From Sipunculus nudus (Eukaryota > Annelida > Sipuncula > Golfingiida > Sipunculidae), in assembly GCA_026874595.1 (NCBI GenBank), contig CM049306.1, forward strand, positions 108,459,142-108,523,141: a stretch of 64,000 bases of DNA, in the 5' to 3' direction. Each line of letters starts with the position of its first letter. Position 1 is the stretch's first letter. The notes under the pieces were generated by a model, which ran no database searches, had not been told where the DNA came from, and saw only the letters and a program-made list of their open reading frames with translations. Below, in pieces: positions 24,103-37,800 of this stretch. The position numbers and the translations under genes are program-made.

Positions 24103-25337
24103 AGTGTTTTAGTAACAGTTGATGTAGAAATAGATATTTTATTTCGTTTGTACATCTGATTCTTACCTCGGAATTGTCATTGGTGCTGCCTCAGCACGAA
24201 GGAATTCGGTCACACCGGTGTGATTTGAAAAATTGGGACTTGATAATATTTTGAAGGCAGCCTTGATATTCAATATTGCGTTGTGTAAACGCGCTTTTCA
24301 GCGTGGCTGATAACCTTATCGGTTTATCAAATAATTAAATGCGTGAGTAGGTATCCTGTTTGAGAACCATATTCCAGTTTGGCATTTTTCCCTTCGTCAC
24401 AATCTTGTAAAGAAAAAGGCTCATAAACATAAACGCTCTAATGCATACGAGCATACTCAAGTTTGTTAAGGGAAAGAGACAGAAGCAAAAAACATTAAAG
24501 CAGGGGGCCCGCCGGTCTGTATGGCGAAGCTGTGTTACAGGAGAGTGGGCGTGTTTATTGGGCGTGTTTGTGTCCATTTGTAGACGTTATCAAGGCCATC
24601 AACGCATGATGCACCAAATGCCATTTCATTTGCACAGTTGTATTTTGCATCGAAAGTGTTTTATAACCCAATTATATTTCAATTGGAAAATCCAATCCGT
24701 CTTAAGGCAATTTGTAGCTGTCTTTATATTTGTGGGAACCAAACTGATAACGATCTAGAAGTTGTACAGGTAAGCATGCGTGTATACCGTTTTTTTTATA
24801 TCTTGTGACATTAACATAGAGAGCCTGGTGATTGCATACAGTGTAATTCTCTGACATTTTCACTTAATTTAAACGCCACTGTTATACTTATGCTAATACC
24901 ACTACGAACAAGAATAGTATGCAGGAACTATAGATTATTATCTACAAATAAAGTGTCTTTTATAGCCGACCCTAATATGGAGTGCCTTTAATTTTACCTG
25001 TATCATTACTCTACATTTGATCTACCTCCCGTCATTTCCGCTCTACTTGGGATTCTCTAAAGATACAACCTGTTTTATGAGGTAGTGAGTTGTAAATCAG
25101 ATCTCTCCCGGTATTTAGCTGAAATCATAAAAACGTCGTCATTTTATTATTTTATCAAAACTGTAGAGTATGGAATGTGTAATATGATCGTTTAATTTTG
25201 GGCTGGCTGAAAGATTGGATTTCCGTCTGACCGCACAAGCGCGACTTATGTTTTCAGATCATAGTCCCGCCTGGTCGTCTGAAAGATGCCGTCTTCGCTA
25301 GCCAGCACCCAACACAACCCGCACCTCTTGTTCATGG
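23400..25337. other. Region upstream of gene B, no gene assigned
   Basis: AT-rich, with a (TA)n run at 24044-24099 and a T-box-like palindrome at 24210-24223. Around 24540-24575 there are two GGGCGTGTTT boxes. A good plus-strand donor, GTACAG|GTAAGC at 24769/24770, could end a 5' UTR exon of a divergent gene, but no partner exon was found. Confidence 0.4.
24210..24223. promoter_or_regulatory. Perfect 14-bp palindrome of two T-box half-sites
   Basis: TCACACCGGTGTGA is two GGTGTGA half-sites in everted contact, that is, the Brachyury-type palindrome lacking its two central bases. It lies about 1.0 kb upstream of the gene B start. Confidence 0.35.
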
Positions 25338-28300
25338 ATGATATCACAGCATATTCTCATATTTAATATATACACGAGAATTACCTGGCCTCCCATGGAT
25401 GATATCACACCATATTCTCATTATTTAATATATACACGAGAATATCCTGGCCTCTCATGGATGATATCACAGCATATTCTCATATTTAATATATACACGA
25501 GAATTACCTGGCCTCTCATGGATGATATCACAGCATATTCTCATACTTAATATATACAAGAAAATTACCTGACCTCTCATGGATGATATCACAGCATATT
25601 CTCATATATAATATCTACACGAGAATTACCTGACCTCCCATGGATGATATCACAGCATATTCTCATATTTAATATCTACACGAGAATTACCTGGTCTCTC
25701 ATGGATGATATCACAGCATCTTCTCATATTTAATATCTACACGAGAATTACCTGGCCTCTCATGGATGATATCACAGCATCTTCTCATATTTAATGTATA
25801 CACGAAAATTATCTGGCCTCTCATGGATGATATCACAGCATCTTCTCATATTTAATATCCTCACGAGAATAACCTGGCCTCTCATGGATGATGTCACAGC
25901 ATAATCTCATATTTAATATCTACACGAGAATTACCTGGCCTCTCGTGGATGATATCACAGCAAAATCTCATATTTAATATCTACACGAGAATTACCTGGC
26001 CTCTCATGGTTGATATCACAGCATATTCTCATATTTAATATCTACACGAGAATTACCTGGCCTCTCATGGATGATGTCGCAGCACATTCTCATATTTAAT
26101 ATCTACACGAGAATTATCTGGCCTCTCATGGATGATGTCGCAGCATATTCTCATATTTAATATCTACACGAGAATTACCTGGCCTCTCATTTATGATGTC
26201 GCAGCATATTCTCATATTTAATATATACACGAGAATTACCTGGCCTCTCATGGATGATGTCGCAGCATATTCTAATATTTAATGTATACACGAGAATTAC
26301 CTGGCCTCTCATGGATGATATCACAGCATTTCTCATATTTAATGTATACACGAGAATTACCTGGCCTCTCATGGATGATATCACAGCATCTTCTCATATT
26401 TAATGTATACACGAGAATTACCTGGCCTCTCATGGATGATATCAAAGTATCTTCTCATATTTAATGTATACACGAGAATTACCTGGCCTCTCATGGATGA
26501 TATCACAGCATATTTTCATATTTAATGTATACACGAGAATTACCTGGCCTCTCATGGATGATATCACAGCATATTTTCATATTTAATATCTACACGAGAA
26601 TTACCTGGCCTCTCATGGATGATATCACAGCATATTCTCATATTTAATATCTACACGAGAATTACCTGGTCTCTCATGGATGATATCACAGCATCTTCTC
26701 ATATTTAATATCTACACGAGAATAACCTGGCCTCTCATGGATGATATCACAGCATCTTCTCATATTTAATGTATACACGAGACTTACCTGGCCTCTCATG
26801 GATGATATCAAAGCATCTTCTCATATTTAATGTATACACGAGAATTACCTGGCCTCTCATGGATAATATCACAGCATCTTCTCATATTGAATGTATACAC
26901 GAGAATTACCAGGCCTCTCATGGATGATATCACAGCATATTCTCATATTTAATATCTACACGAGAATTACCTGGTCTCTCATGGATGATATCACAGCATC
27001 TTCTCATATTTAATATCTACACGAGAATCACCTGGCCTCTCATGGATGATATCACAGCATCTTCTCATATTTAATGTATACACGAGAATTATCTGGCCTC
27101 TCATGGATGATATCACAGCATCTTCTCATATTTAATATCTACACGAGAATTACCTGGCCTCTCATGGATGATGTCACAGCATAATCTCATATTTAATATC
27201 TACACGAGAATTACCTGGCCTCTCATGGATGATATCACAGCAAAATCTCATATTTAATATCTACACGAGAATAACCTGGCCTCTCATGGTTGATATCACA
27301 GCATATTCTCATATTTAATATCTACACGAGAATTACCTGGCCTCTCATGGATGATGTCGCAGCATATTCTCATATTTAATATCTACACGAGAATTACCTG
27401 GCCTCCCATGGATGATGTCGCAGCATATTCTCATATTTAATATCTACACGAGAATTATCTGGCCTCTCATGGATGATGTCGCAGCATATTCTCATATTTA
27501 ATATCTACACGAGAATTACCTGGCCTCTCATTTATGATGTCGCAGCATATTCTCATATTTAATATATACACGAGAATTACCTGGCCTCTCATGGATGATG
27601 TCGCAGCATATTCTAATATTTAATGTATACACGAGAATTACCTGGCCTCTCATGGATGATATCACAGCATCTTCTCATATTTAATGTATACACGAGAATT
27701 ACCTGGCCTCTCATGGATGATATCACAGCATCTTCTCATATTTAATGTATACACGAGAATTACCTGGCCTCTCATGGATGATATCAAAGCATCTTCTCAT
27801 ATTTAATGTATACACGAGAATTACCTGGCCTCTCATGGATGATATCACAGCATATTTTCATATTTAATGTATACACGAGAATTACCTGGCCTCTCATGGA
27901 TGATATCACAGCATATTTTCATATTTAATATCTACACGAGAATTACCTGGCCTCTCATGGATGATATCACAGCATATTCTCATATTTAATATCTACACGA
28001 GAATTACCTGGTCTTTCATGGATGATATCACAGCATCTTCTCATATTTAATATCTACACGAGAATTACCTGGTCTTTCATGGATGATATCACAGCATCTT
28101 CTCATATTTAATATCTACACGAGAATTACCTGGCCTCTCATGGATGATATCACAGCATCTTCTCATATTTAATATCTACACGAGAATTACCTGGCCTCTC
28201 ATGGATGATATCACAGCAAAATCTCATATTTAATATCTACACGAGAATTACCTGGCCTCTCATGGTTGATATCACAGCATATTCTCATATTTAATATCTA

Positions 28301-31300
28301 CACGAGAATTACCTGGCCTCTCATTTATGATGTCGCAGCATATTCTCATATTTAATATATACACGAGAATTACCTGGCCTCTCATGGATGATGTCGCAGC
28401 ATATTCTAATATTTAATGTATACACGAGAATTACCTGGCCTCTCATGGATGATATCACAGCATCTTCTAATATTTAATGTATACACGATAATTACCTGGC
28501 CTCTCATGGATGATATCACAGCATCTTCTCATATTTAATGTATACACGAGAATTACCTGGCCTCTCATGGATGATATCAAAGCATCTTCTCATTTTTAAT
28601 GTATACACGAGAATTACCTGGCCTCTCATGGATGATATCACAGCATATTTTCATATTTAATGTATACACGAGAATTACCTGGCCTCTCATGGATGATATC
28701 ACAGCATATTTTCATATTTAATATCTACACGAGAATTACCTGGCCTCTCATGGATGATATCACAGCATATTCTCATATTTAATATCTACACGAGAATTAC
28801 CTGGTCCTTCATGGATGATATCACAGCATCTTCTCATATTTAATATCTACACGAGAATAACCTGGCCTCTCATGGATGATATCACAGCATCTTCTCATAT
28901 TTAATGTATACACGAGACTTACCTGGCCTCTCATGGATGATATCACAGCATCTTCTCATATTTAATGTATACACGAGAATTACCTGGCCTCTCATGGATA
29001 ATATCACAGCATCTTCTCATATTTAATGTATACACGAGAATTACCAGGCCTCTCATGGATGATATCACAGCATCTTCTCATATTTAATGTATACACGAGA
29101 ATAACCAGGCCTCTCATGGATGATATCACAGCATCTTCTCATATTTAATGTATACACGAGAATCACCTGGCCTCTCATGGATGATATCACAGCATCTTCT
29201 CATATTTAATGTATACACGAGAATTACCTGGCCTCTCATGGATGATGTCACAGCATAATCTCATATTTAATATCTACACGAGAATTACCTGGCCTCTCAT
29301 GGATGATATCACAGCAAAATCTCATATTTAATATCTACACGAGAATAACCTGGCCTCTCATGGTTGATATCACAGCATATTCTCATATTTAATATATACA
29401 CGAGAATTACCTGGCCTCTCATGGATGATGTCGCAGCATATTCTAATATTTAATGTATACACGAGAATTACCTGGCCTCTCATGGATGATATCACAGCAT
29501 CTTCTAATATTTAATGTATACACGATAATTACCTGGCCTCTCATGGATGATATCACAGCATCTTCTCATATTTAATGTATACACGAGAATTACCTGGCCT
29601 CTCATGGATGATATCAAAGCATCTTCTCATTTTTAATGTATACACGAGAATTACCTGGCCTCTCATGGATGATATCACAGCATATTTTCATATTTAATGT
29701 ATACACGAGAATTACCTGGCCTCTCATGGATGATATCACAGCATATTTTCATATTTAATATCTACACGAGAATTACCTGGCCTCTCATGGATGATATCAC
29801 AGCATATTCTCATATTTAATATCTACACGAGAATTACCTGGTCCTTCATGGATGATATCACAGCATCTTCTCATATTTAATATCTACACGAGAATAACCT
29901 GGCCTCTCATGGATGATATCACAGCATCTTCTCATATTTAATGTATACACGAGACTTACCTGGCCTCTCATGGATGATATCACAGCATCTTCTCATATTT
30001 AATGTATACACGAGAATTACCTGGCCTCTCATGGATAATATCACAGCATCTTCTCATATTTAATGTATACACGAGAATTACCAGGCCTCTCATGGATGAT
30101 ATCACAGCATCTTCTCATATTTAATGTATACACGAGAATAACCAGGCCTCTCATGGATGATATCACAGCATCTTCTCATATTTAATGTATACACGAGAAT
30201 CACCTGGCCTCTCATGGATGATATCACAGCATCTTCTCATATTTAATGTATACACGAGAATTACCTGGCCTCTCATGGATGATGTCACAGCATAATCTCA
30301 TATTTAATATCTACACGAGAATTACCTGGCCTCTCATGGATGATATCACAGCAAAATCTCATATTTAATATCTACACGAGAATAACCTGGCCTCTCATGG
30401 TTGATATCACAGCATATTCTCATATTTAATATCTACACGAGAATTACCTGGCCTCTCATGGATGATGTCGCAGCATATTCTCATATTTAATATCTACACG
30501 AGAATTACCTGGCCTCCCATGGATGATGTCGCAGCATATTCTCATATTTAATATCTACACGAGAATTATCTGGCCTCTCATGGATGATGTCGCAGCATAT
30601 TCTCATATTTAATATCTACACGAGAATTACCTGGCCTCTCATTTATGATGTCGCAGCATATTCTCATATTTAATATATACACGAGAATTACCTGGCCTCT
30701 CATGGATGATGTCGCAGCATATTCTAATATTTAATGTATACACGAGAATTACCTGGCCTCTCATGGATGATATCACAGCATCTTCTCATATTTAATGTAT
30801 ACACGAGAATTACCTGGCCTCTCATGGATGATATCACAGCATCTTCTCATATTTAATGTATACACGAGAATTACCTGGCCTCTCATGGATGATATCAAAG
30901 CATCTTCTCATATTTAATGTATACACGAGAATTACCTGGCCTCTCATGGATGATATCACAGCATATTTTCATATTTAATGTATACACGAGAATTACCTGG
31001 CCTCTCATGGATGATATCACAGCATATTTTCATATTTAATATCTACACGAGAATTACCTGGCCTCTCATGGATGATATCACAGCATATTCTCATATTTAA
31101 TATCTACACGAGAATTACCTGGTCTTTCATGGATGATATCACAGCATCTTCTCATATTTAATATCTACACGAGAATTACCTGGTCTTTCATGGATGATAT
31201 CACAGCATCTTCTCATATTTAATATCTACACGAGAATTACCTGGCCTCTCATGGATGATATCACAGCATCTTCTCATATTTAATATCTACACGAGAATTA

Positions 31301-32643
31301 CCTGGCCTCTCATGGATGATATCACAGCAAAATCTCATATTTAATATCTACACGAGAATTACCTGGCCTCTCAGGGTTGATATCACAGCATATTCTCATA
31401 TTTAATATCTACACGAGAATTACCTGGCCTCTCATTTATGATGTCGCAGCATATTCTCATATTTAATATATACACGAGAATTACCTGGCCTCTCATGGAT
31501 GATGTCGCAGCATATTCTAATATTTAATGTATACACGAGAATTACCTGGCCTCTCATGGATGATATCACAGCATCTTCTCATATTTAATGTATACACGAT
31601 AATTACCTGGCCTCTCATGGATGATATCACAGCATCTTCTCATATTTAATGTATACACGAGAATTACCTGGCCTCTCATGGATGATATCAAAGCATCTTC
31701 TCATTTTTAATGTATACACGAGAATTACCTGGCCTCTCATGGATGATATCACAGCATATTTTCATATTTAATGTATACACGAGAATTACCTGGCCTCTCA
31801 TGGATGATATCACAGCATATTTTCATATTTAATATCTACACGAGAATTACCTGGCCTCTCATGGATGATATCACAGCATATTCTCATATTTAATATCTAC
31901 ACGAGAATTACCTGGTCTTTCATGGATGATATCACAGCATCTTCTCATATTTAATATCTACACGAGAATAACCTGGCCTCTCATGGATGATATCACAGCA
32001 TCTTCTCATATTTAATGTATACACGAGACTTACCTGGCCTCTCATGGATGATATCACAGCATCTTTTCATATTTAATGTATACACGAGAATTACCTGGCC
32101 TCTCATGGATAATATCACAGCATCTTCTCATATTTAATGTATACACGAGAATTACCAGGGCTCTCATGGATGATATCACAGCATCTTCTCATATTTAATG
32201 TATACACGAGAATAACCAGGCCTCTCATGGATGATATCACAGCATCTTCTCATATTTAATGTATACACGAGAATTACCTGGCCTCTCATGGATGATATCG
32301 CAGCATCTCCTCATATTTAATGTATACACGAGAATTACCTGGCCTCTGATGGATGATATCGCAGCATCTTCTCACATTTAATGTATACACGAGAATTACC
32401 TGGCCTCTCATGGATGATATCACAGCATAATCTCATATTTAATATCTACACGAGAATTACCTGGCCTCTCATGGATGATATCGCATCATATTCTCATATT
32501 TAATATCTACACGAGAATTACCTGGCCTCTCGTGGATGATGTCGCAGCATATTCACATATTTAATATCTACACGAGAATTACCTGGCCTCTCATGGATGA
32601 TATCGCAGCATATTCTCATATTAAATATATACACGATAATTAC
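25338..32643. repeat. 61-bp satellite array, left part (~120 units)
   Basis: Tandem 61-bp units containing GAATTACCTGGCCTCTCATG, GATGATATCACAGCAT and TCATATTTAATATCTACACG, with recurrent variants (ATATCAC/ATGTCGC, TATCTACAC/TGTATACAC, CATTCTC/CATCTTCTC). A marker variant CATTTATGATG occurs at 26188, 27529, 28322, 30640 and 31433; spacings of 793 bp (13 units) recur, and the whole pattern repeats at 3111 bp (51 units), so large multi-unit duplications built the array. The array continues after the element at 32644-44621. Confidence 0.97.
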
Positions 32644-32696
32644 CCCTGATAGCACGTATACGAGGGGCCCACGTGGGAATATATGGGCTTCACATG

Positions 32697-35600
32697 GGCA
32701 GACATGGGCATGGGCGGACACAGGTACTGCCCACATGGGGCCCATGAGGGCATTGTCCAGATTGTCCTACATTGTTCCACATGTGGACCCATGGCGGGTC
32801 CCATGTGGCATGTTCGTATTTGTAACATAAAATAAAAAACAATGATATATAATTAAATCTTTGAGATGTAATTAATTAACTGCGAAATTGTTCCACGTGA
32901 CGTATTTTCATGTGTTTGTCTATTTAAACTCATCATATGATTTACTTCTTAACTGAGATTAGGTAGTGGGAGCCACGTGGTTAAGTCACAAGGGTCCTGC
33001 CAGGCTAGCCCATGTAATACCAGTATAAACATCACGTTTCCAGAAAATAACCATATAATGTCTGTATTTACCCAGCCAAAATAACCTGTAGTTTACTATT
33101 TACATGTATAGTAACCTATATGGGTTTATATAAAAATATAGGAAACTAATTAGTAGTATTTGGGGCATTATAGTCAATTTTCAATGCCTCTAGGAAAATC
33201 ACAGCTAGCAATAGGATCCGATAGTAACATATGGGAAACTAAGGTAACATGATAAATATTATGGTCAATTTTCAATACCTATAGAAAAATCTTAATTAAA
33301 TGTAGGAGTCTGTAGTCACAAAAAGGAAAGTTTAGTAATGTGGAGTATTTTTTGTCAATTTTCAAAGCATATATTAGTTTGTAGTTTCCTTTAATATCAT
33401 TTTATGTAACATAATTTAGAATATTACTAGAAAATAATCAGATAAATATTTTTTGGTTATAAAATATCAATAAAATAATTTATTTCCAATTCATATTATT
33501 GAATATGGGCGGACACAGTTAGTGCCCACATGGGGCCATGAGGGCATTGTCCAGATTGTCCTGCATTGTTCCACATGTGGGCCCATGGCGGGTCCAATGC
33601 GGCATGTTCGTGTTTGTTACAAAAAATTAAAAAAAAAAATGATATATTATTAAATCTTTGAGAAGTAATCAATTAACTGCGAAATTGTTCTCCGTGACGT
33701 ATTTTCATGTTTTTGTCTATTTAAACTCATCACAAGATTTACTTTTGAACTGAAATTAGGTCGAGGGATCCAAGTGGGTTAAGTCACAAGGGTCCCGCCA
33801 GGCTAGCCCATGAAATACAAGTATAAACATCACTTTTCTGGATAATAACCATATCAAATCCGTATTTACCCAGCCAAAATTTCCTTTAGTTTACTATTTA
33901 CATGTATAGTAACCTACAGGGGTTATATAAAAATATAGGAAGCTAATTAGTAATATTTTGGGTATTATAGTCAATTTTCAGTGCCTATAGGAAAATCACA
34001 CCTAGCAATAGAACCCCATAGTAACATATAGGAAACTATGGTAACATGATGAGTATTATAGTCAATTTTCAATATCTATAGAAAAATCTTAATTAACTGC
34101 AGGAGTCTGTAGTCACATAAAAGGAAACTTTTTTCACTTGAAGTATTTATTGTCAATTTTCAAAGCATATATTAGTTTGTAGTTTCCATTAATATCATTT
34201 TATATAACATAATTTAGAATTTTATTAGAAAATAATCAGATAAGTAATTTTTTGTTATAAAATATTTATAAATAATTTATTTCTAATTCATATTATTGAA
34301 TATGGGCGGACACAGGTAGTGCCCACATGGGGCCCATGAGGGCATTTTCCAGATTGCACTGCATTATTCCACATGTGGGCCCATGGGGGGTGCCATGTGG
34401 CATGTTCGTGTTTGTTACAAAAAAAAAATAAAAACAATTATATATTATTAAATCTCTGAGAAGTAATTAATTAACTGCGAAATTGTTCTAAGTGACGTAT
34501 TTTCATGTTTTTTTGTCTATTTAAACTCATCACAAGATTTACTTCTGAACTGAGATTAGGTTCAGGGAGCCACGCGGGCTAATTCACAAGGGTCCCGCCA
34601 GGCTAGCCTATGTAATACCAGTATAAACATCACTATTCTGGATAATAACCATATCAAATCCGTATTTACCCAGCCAAAAGTTCCCATAGTTTACTATTTA
34701 CGTGTATAGTAACCTACAGGGGTAACATTAAAATATAGGAAACTTATTAGTAATATTTCGGGTATTATAGTCAATTTTCAATGCCTCTAGGAAAATCGCA
34801 CCGAGCAGTAGGACCCCATAGTAACATATAGGAAACTATGGTAACATGATGAATATTATAGTCAATTTCCAATACCTATAGAAAAATCTTAATTTACTGC
34901 AGGAGTCTGTAGTCACATAAATGAAAACTTTAGTAACGTATATTTTGTCAATTTTCAAAGCATATATTAGTTTGAAGTTTCCTTTAATATAATTTTATGT
35001 AAGCATAAAGTAAAGCTATAGTTTATATTAAAATAACTATCATTTATATAACATAATATAGAACAGTACTAGTGCATGTAGGTAGTGCCCACATGTGTCC
35101 CATGAGGACATTGTCCAGTTTGTCCTGCATTGTTCCCCATGTGGGCCCATGGCGGGCCCCACGTGGCATGTTCGTTTGGTTACATAAAATAAAAAACAAT
35201 AATATATTATTAAATCTTTGAAAAGTAATTATTAAACTGCGAAATTGTTTTACGTGACGTATTTTAATGTATTTGTCTATTTAAACTCATCGCAGGATTT
35301 ACTTCTGAAATAAGATTAGGTCGAGGGAGAAAGGTGGGTTAAGTCACAAGGGTCCCTCCAGGATTGTCGATGTAATACCCATACAAACATCACGTTTCCG
35401 GATAATAACCATATAAAGTCCGTATTTACCCAGCCAAAATATCCTATAGTTTACTATATACATCTATAGTAACCTATAGGGGTTACAGTAAAATATAGGA
35501 AATTAATTAGTAATATATTTGAGTCATTATAGTTAATTTTCAATGCCTCTAGGAAAAACACAGCTAGGAGTAAGACCCCATAGTAACATATTGGAAACTA

Positions 35601-35700
35601 TGGTAACATGATGAATATTATTAATATAATCAGATCAATGAATATTATAAAATATTAATAAAATAATTTATTTCTTATTTATATTATTGAATATGTATTC
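32697..35700. repeat. ~795-bp tandem repeat, about 3.8 copies, left subterminal
   Basis: Units start with GGGCGGACACAG-GTAGTGCCCACA at 32712, 33507 and 34304 (795 and 797 bp apart); a fourth, truncated unit starts near 35070. Each has a GC-rich head with CACATGTGGGCCCATGG or a close variant, then AT-rich sequence with repeated AATTTTCAATACCTATAG blocks. Confidence 0.85.
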
Positions 35701-37020
35701 AAATATTCTATTTTTTAATGCTATTAATATTATTTTTTCATAATAATTATCATTTGAATTACAATAATTATTTATATTACATTATGATATCTTAATATAA
35801 TCTCATTAAAATATTATTTCTGATTTATGATCAATTTTAATTTTGATAACTAAATATTGCAATGAGAGGCCTAATGATAGTTATAATAAAAATAATATAT
35901 TCATAGTATTAAAAAATATCATATTAATAATCAGATAAATAAATATTATTAAATATTAATAAAATTATTTAATTTTTTGTTTATTTATATTTTTATTTTA
36001 AATGAATCTTATATTTATTTAACTTAATAAGAACAACTAATATTGGATATCAGGTTATAATATATCTCATATTTTCAGGAAACCCTTAACTAATTTTCAA
36101 AATGTCAGTTTTATATCTTGACCGTTTGTTTATATTGTGCAATTTCAAGCAATTTAAACTGATGAATATAACGTGCACACAGTCCGACGACATATTTGCT
36201 TACAACGAAAGAACTATTTCGTGAAGCGTAACCCTCGGGCCTGCAAGACGCAAATAAATTGCTATGGTGAGCCATGGATTACTGACAAACTATGCCATGA
36301 ATAATCACGTCATGCTCTTTAAATGAATCAATAATGTTACATTTTCACACGGTTTATCTATTACATAGTGTTAGTGTTATTGTTAAAAATTGTCATGTAA
36401 ATTTAATATTTTTTTATACAAATAACAATGTCACTGTAACTGTAAGTACATAGAAGTATATGTAAATACTTTTTTTTGCAGATGTACATATAGGCTGTCA
36501 TGTTGCCTTTTTAACTCTATATATCATGCCTTATCATGTATCATTTACACATTTTTTAAGGTTATTACCTATATTGGGCTGGTTATTATTCAGAATTTCA
36601 TCATGACCATATTTAAAAAAATTATCCATTAGGGTTTCAGTTTCTTTTCTTTTTTTTTTTACCTACAGTAATAGGAAGTTTCATATCAAGTTCCCTATAA
36701 TAAAAAACTCAATATGCTAATTAAATTATTTTATATCATTAATATATTTTGAAAATAGTTTGGTTTAGAGCAGTTCATGCAGAGAATTCTAGTAAATCTG
36801 ACATCTGATATCATGTGTCTTTGTATAGTATGCATGCTATGGTTTGTGGTTTTTTTTTTTAGATCCACAGACAACAGGGAAAATTTAGTCCATATCGTTT
36901 AATAGTATTAAATGGATTTTTTTTTATGAATAATATTCAAAGTTGATAATATTTTTTTTAATGTTAGTTTTTTTAAAGTTCCTATTGTTAGTTAAGTATT
37001 TAAAAATATTAAAACAAAGT
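35701..37020. other. AT-rich interior of the 12-kb element
   Basis: Very AT-rich. Near 36240 a minus-strand acceptor-like TTTGCGTCTTGCAG precedes a frame open for about 40 codons, which is not enough to call an exon. Confidence 0.4.
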
Positions 37021-37032
37021 TTTCTGCTTTAG

Positions 37033-37141
37033 ATATATGGGAAAACACACATGAAAAAAAAACCTGGAGAGAACTCAACCCAACTTCCTATTCAAGCCCA
37101 TACATATTGTCATTTTGGAGAACACTGCAGGGAATGTTCAG
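37033..37141 (+). pseudogene. Possible exon relic inside the 12-kb element
   Basis: After an acceptor TTTTCTGCTTTAG, one frame stays open for 39 codons with coding-like composition (IWENTHEKKTWRELNP..., then SFWRTLQGMFRQ) and ends at a possible GC-type donor TTCAG|GCAAGC. Downstream, near 37268-37402, another ATG-less open stretch encodes RTYISNLFMEDLLIPG. These may be remnants of the element's own gene. I recognise no transposase motif. Confidence 0.3.
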
Positions 37142-37714
37142 GCAAGCAAAATAACAATGGATCTGGATCCTATGTTCTGAACAATTGATGAGTTCAATAT
37201 AAAATTTACTCCATTAATGCACTCATTATATGTATTCAAAGGATAGTAGCACAAGTTGGAATAGGTGAAAGTCACACCAGAAACTCAGATTTTACGGACA
37301 TATATTTCGAATCTTTTTATGGAAGATTTATTGATACCAGGAATTATTTTATCTTTCAAGAATCCCTTTTTTGCGAAAGAAGGATTATTTATGTGCTGTT
37401 AAGTTTAAAAAGGTCAAAGTGGAGCCTAAATTGATGAATGGTGAATTTCTTGTTAAAAGAAAAAAAAAAAATTTTCAGATGGGATGTGGCACATATTTAA
37501 AGGACCATAGAAAAGCGTAGAATAATCCCTTGGTAGATATAGTATACTTTCAAGTTTCAGATATATATTATCCATGTTATTTTGTAATTCCAAATAATGT
37601 TTGTAATTAACATTCTGGTGAACCACCAATAAAGTATGAAGTCCTTAATATTATGTCAGAGTGATTTATTTGCTTTGAAAATTTCCCATTCAGTCTAGGG
37701 ATAATTAAATGTTG

Positions 37715-37800
37715 AGCTCAGCTGACTAAAAGTCATCTGAGCTATAGCCATGTCCATTGTCCGTCGTCCGGGCGTCCGTCCGTTAGTAGGGTATTTTTTG
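37715..37800 (-). repeat. Fragment of the GCTATAG/GTCCGTC repeat module
   Basis: GAGCTCAGCTGACTAAAAGT, then ATCTGAGCTATAGCCATG and a GTCCGTCGTCCGGGCGTCC cluster: the reverse orientation of the terminal module at 13380-13470. Confidence 0.6.

Noticed and set aside
24441-24769. 5' UTR exon of a divergent gene ending at GTACAG|GTAAGC
   Set aside because: The donor is good, but no acceptor exon or promoter could be linked to it before the satellite starts.
25338-32643. Hammerhead ribozymes in the satellites
   Set aside because: No unit of the 41-, 59-, 61- or 40-bp repeats contains both the CUGANGA and GAAA core motifs.
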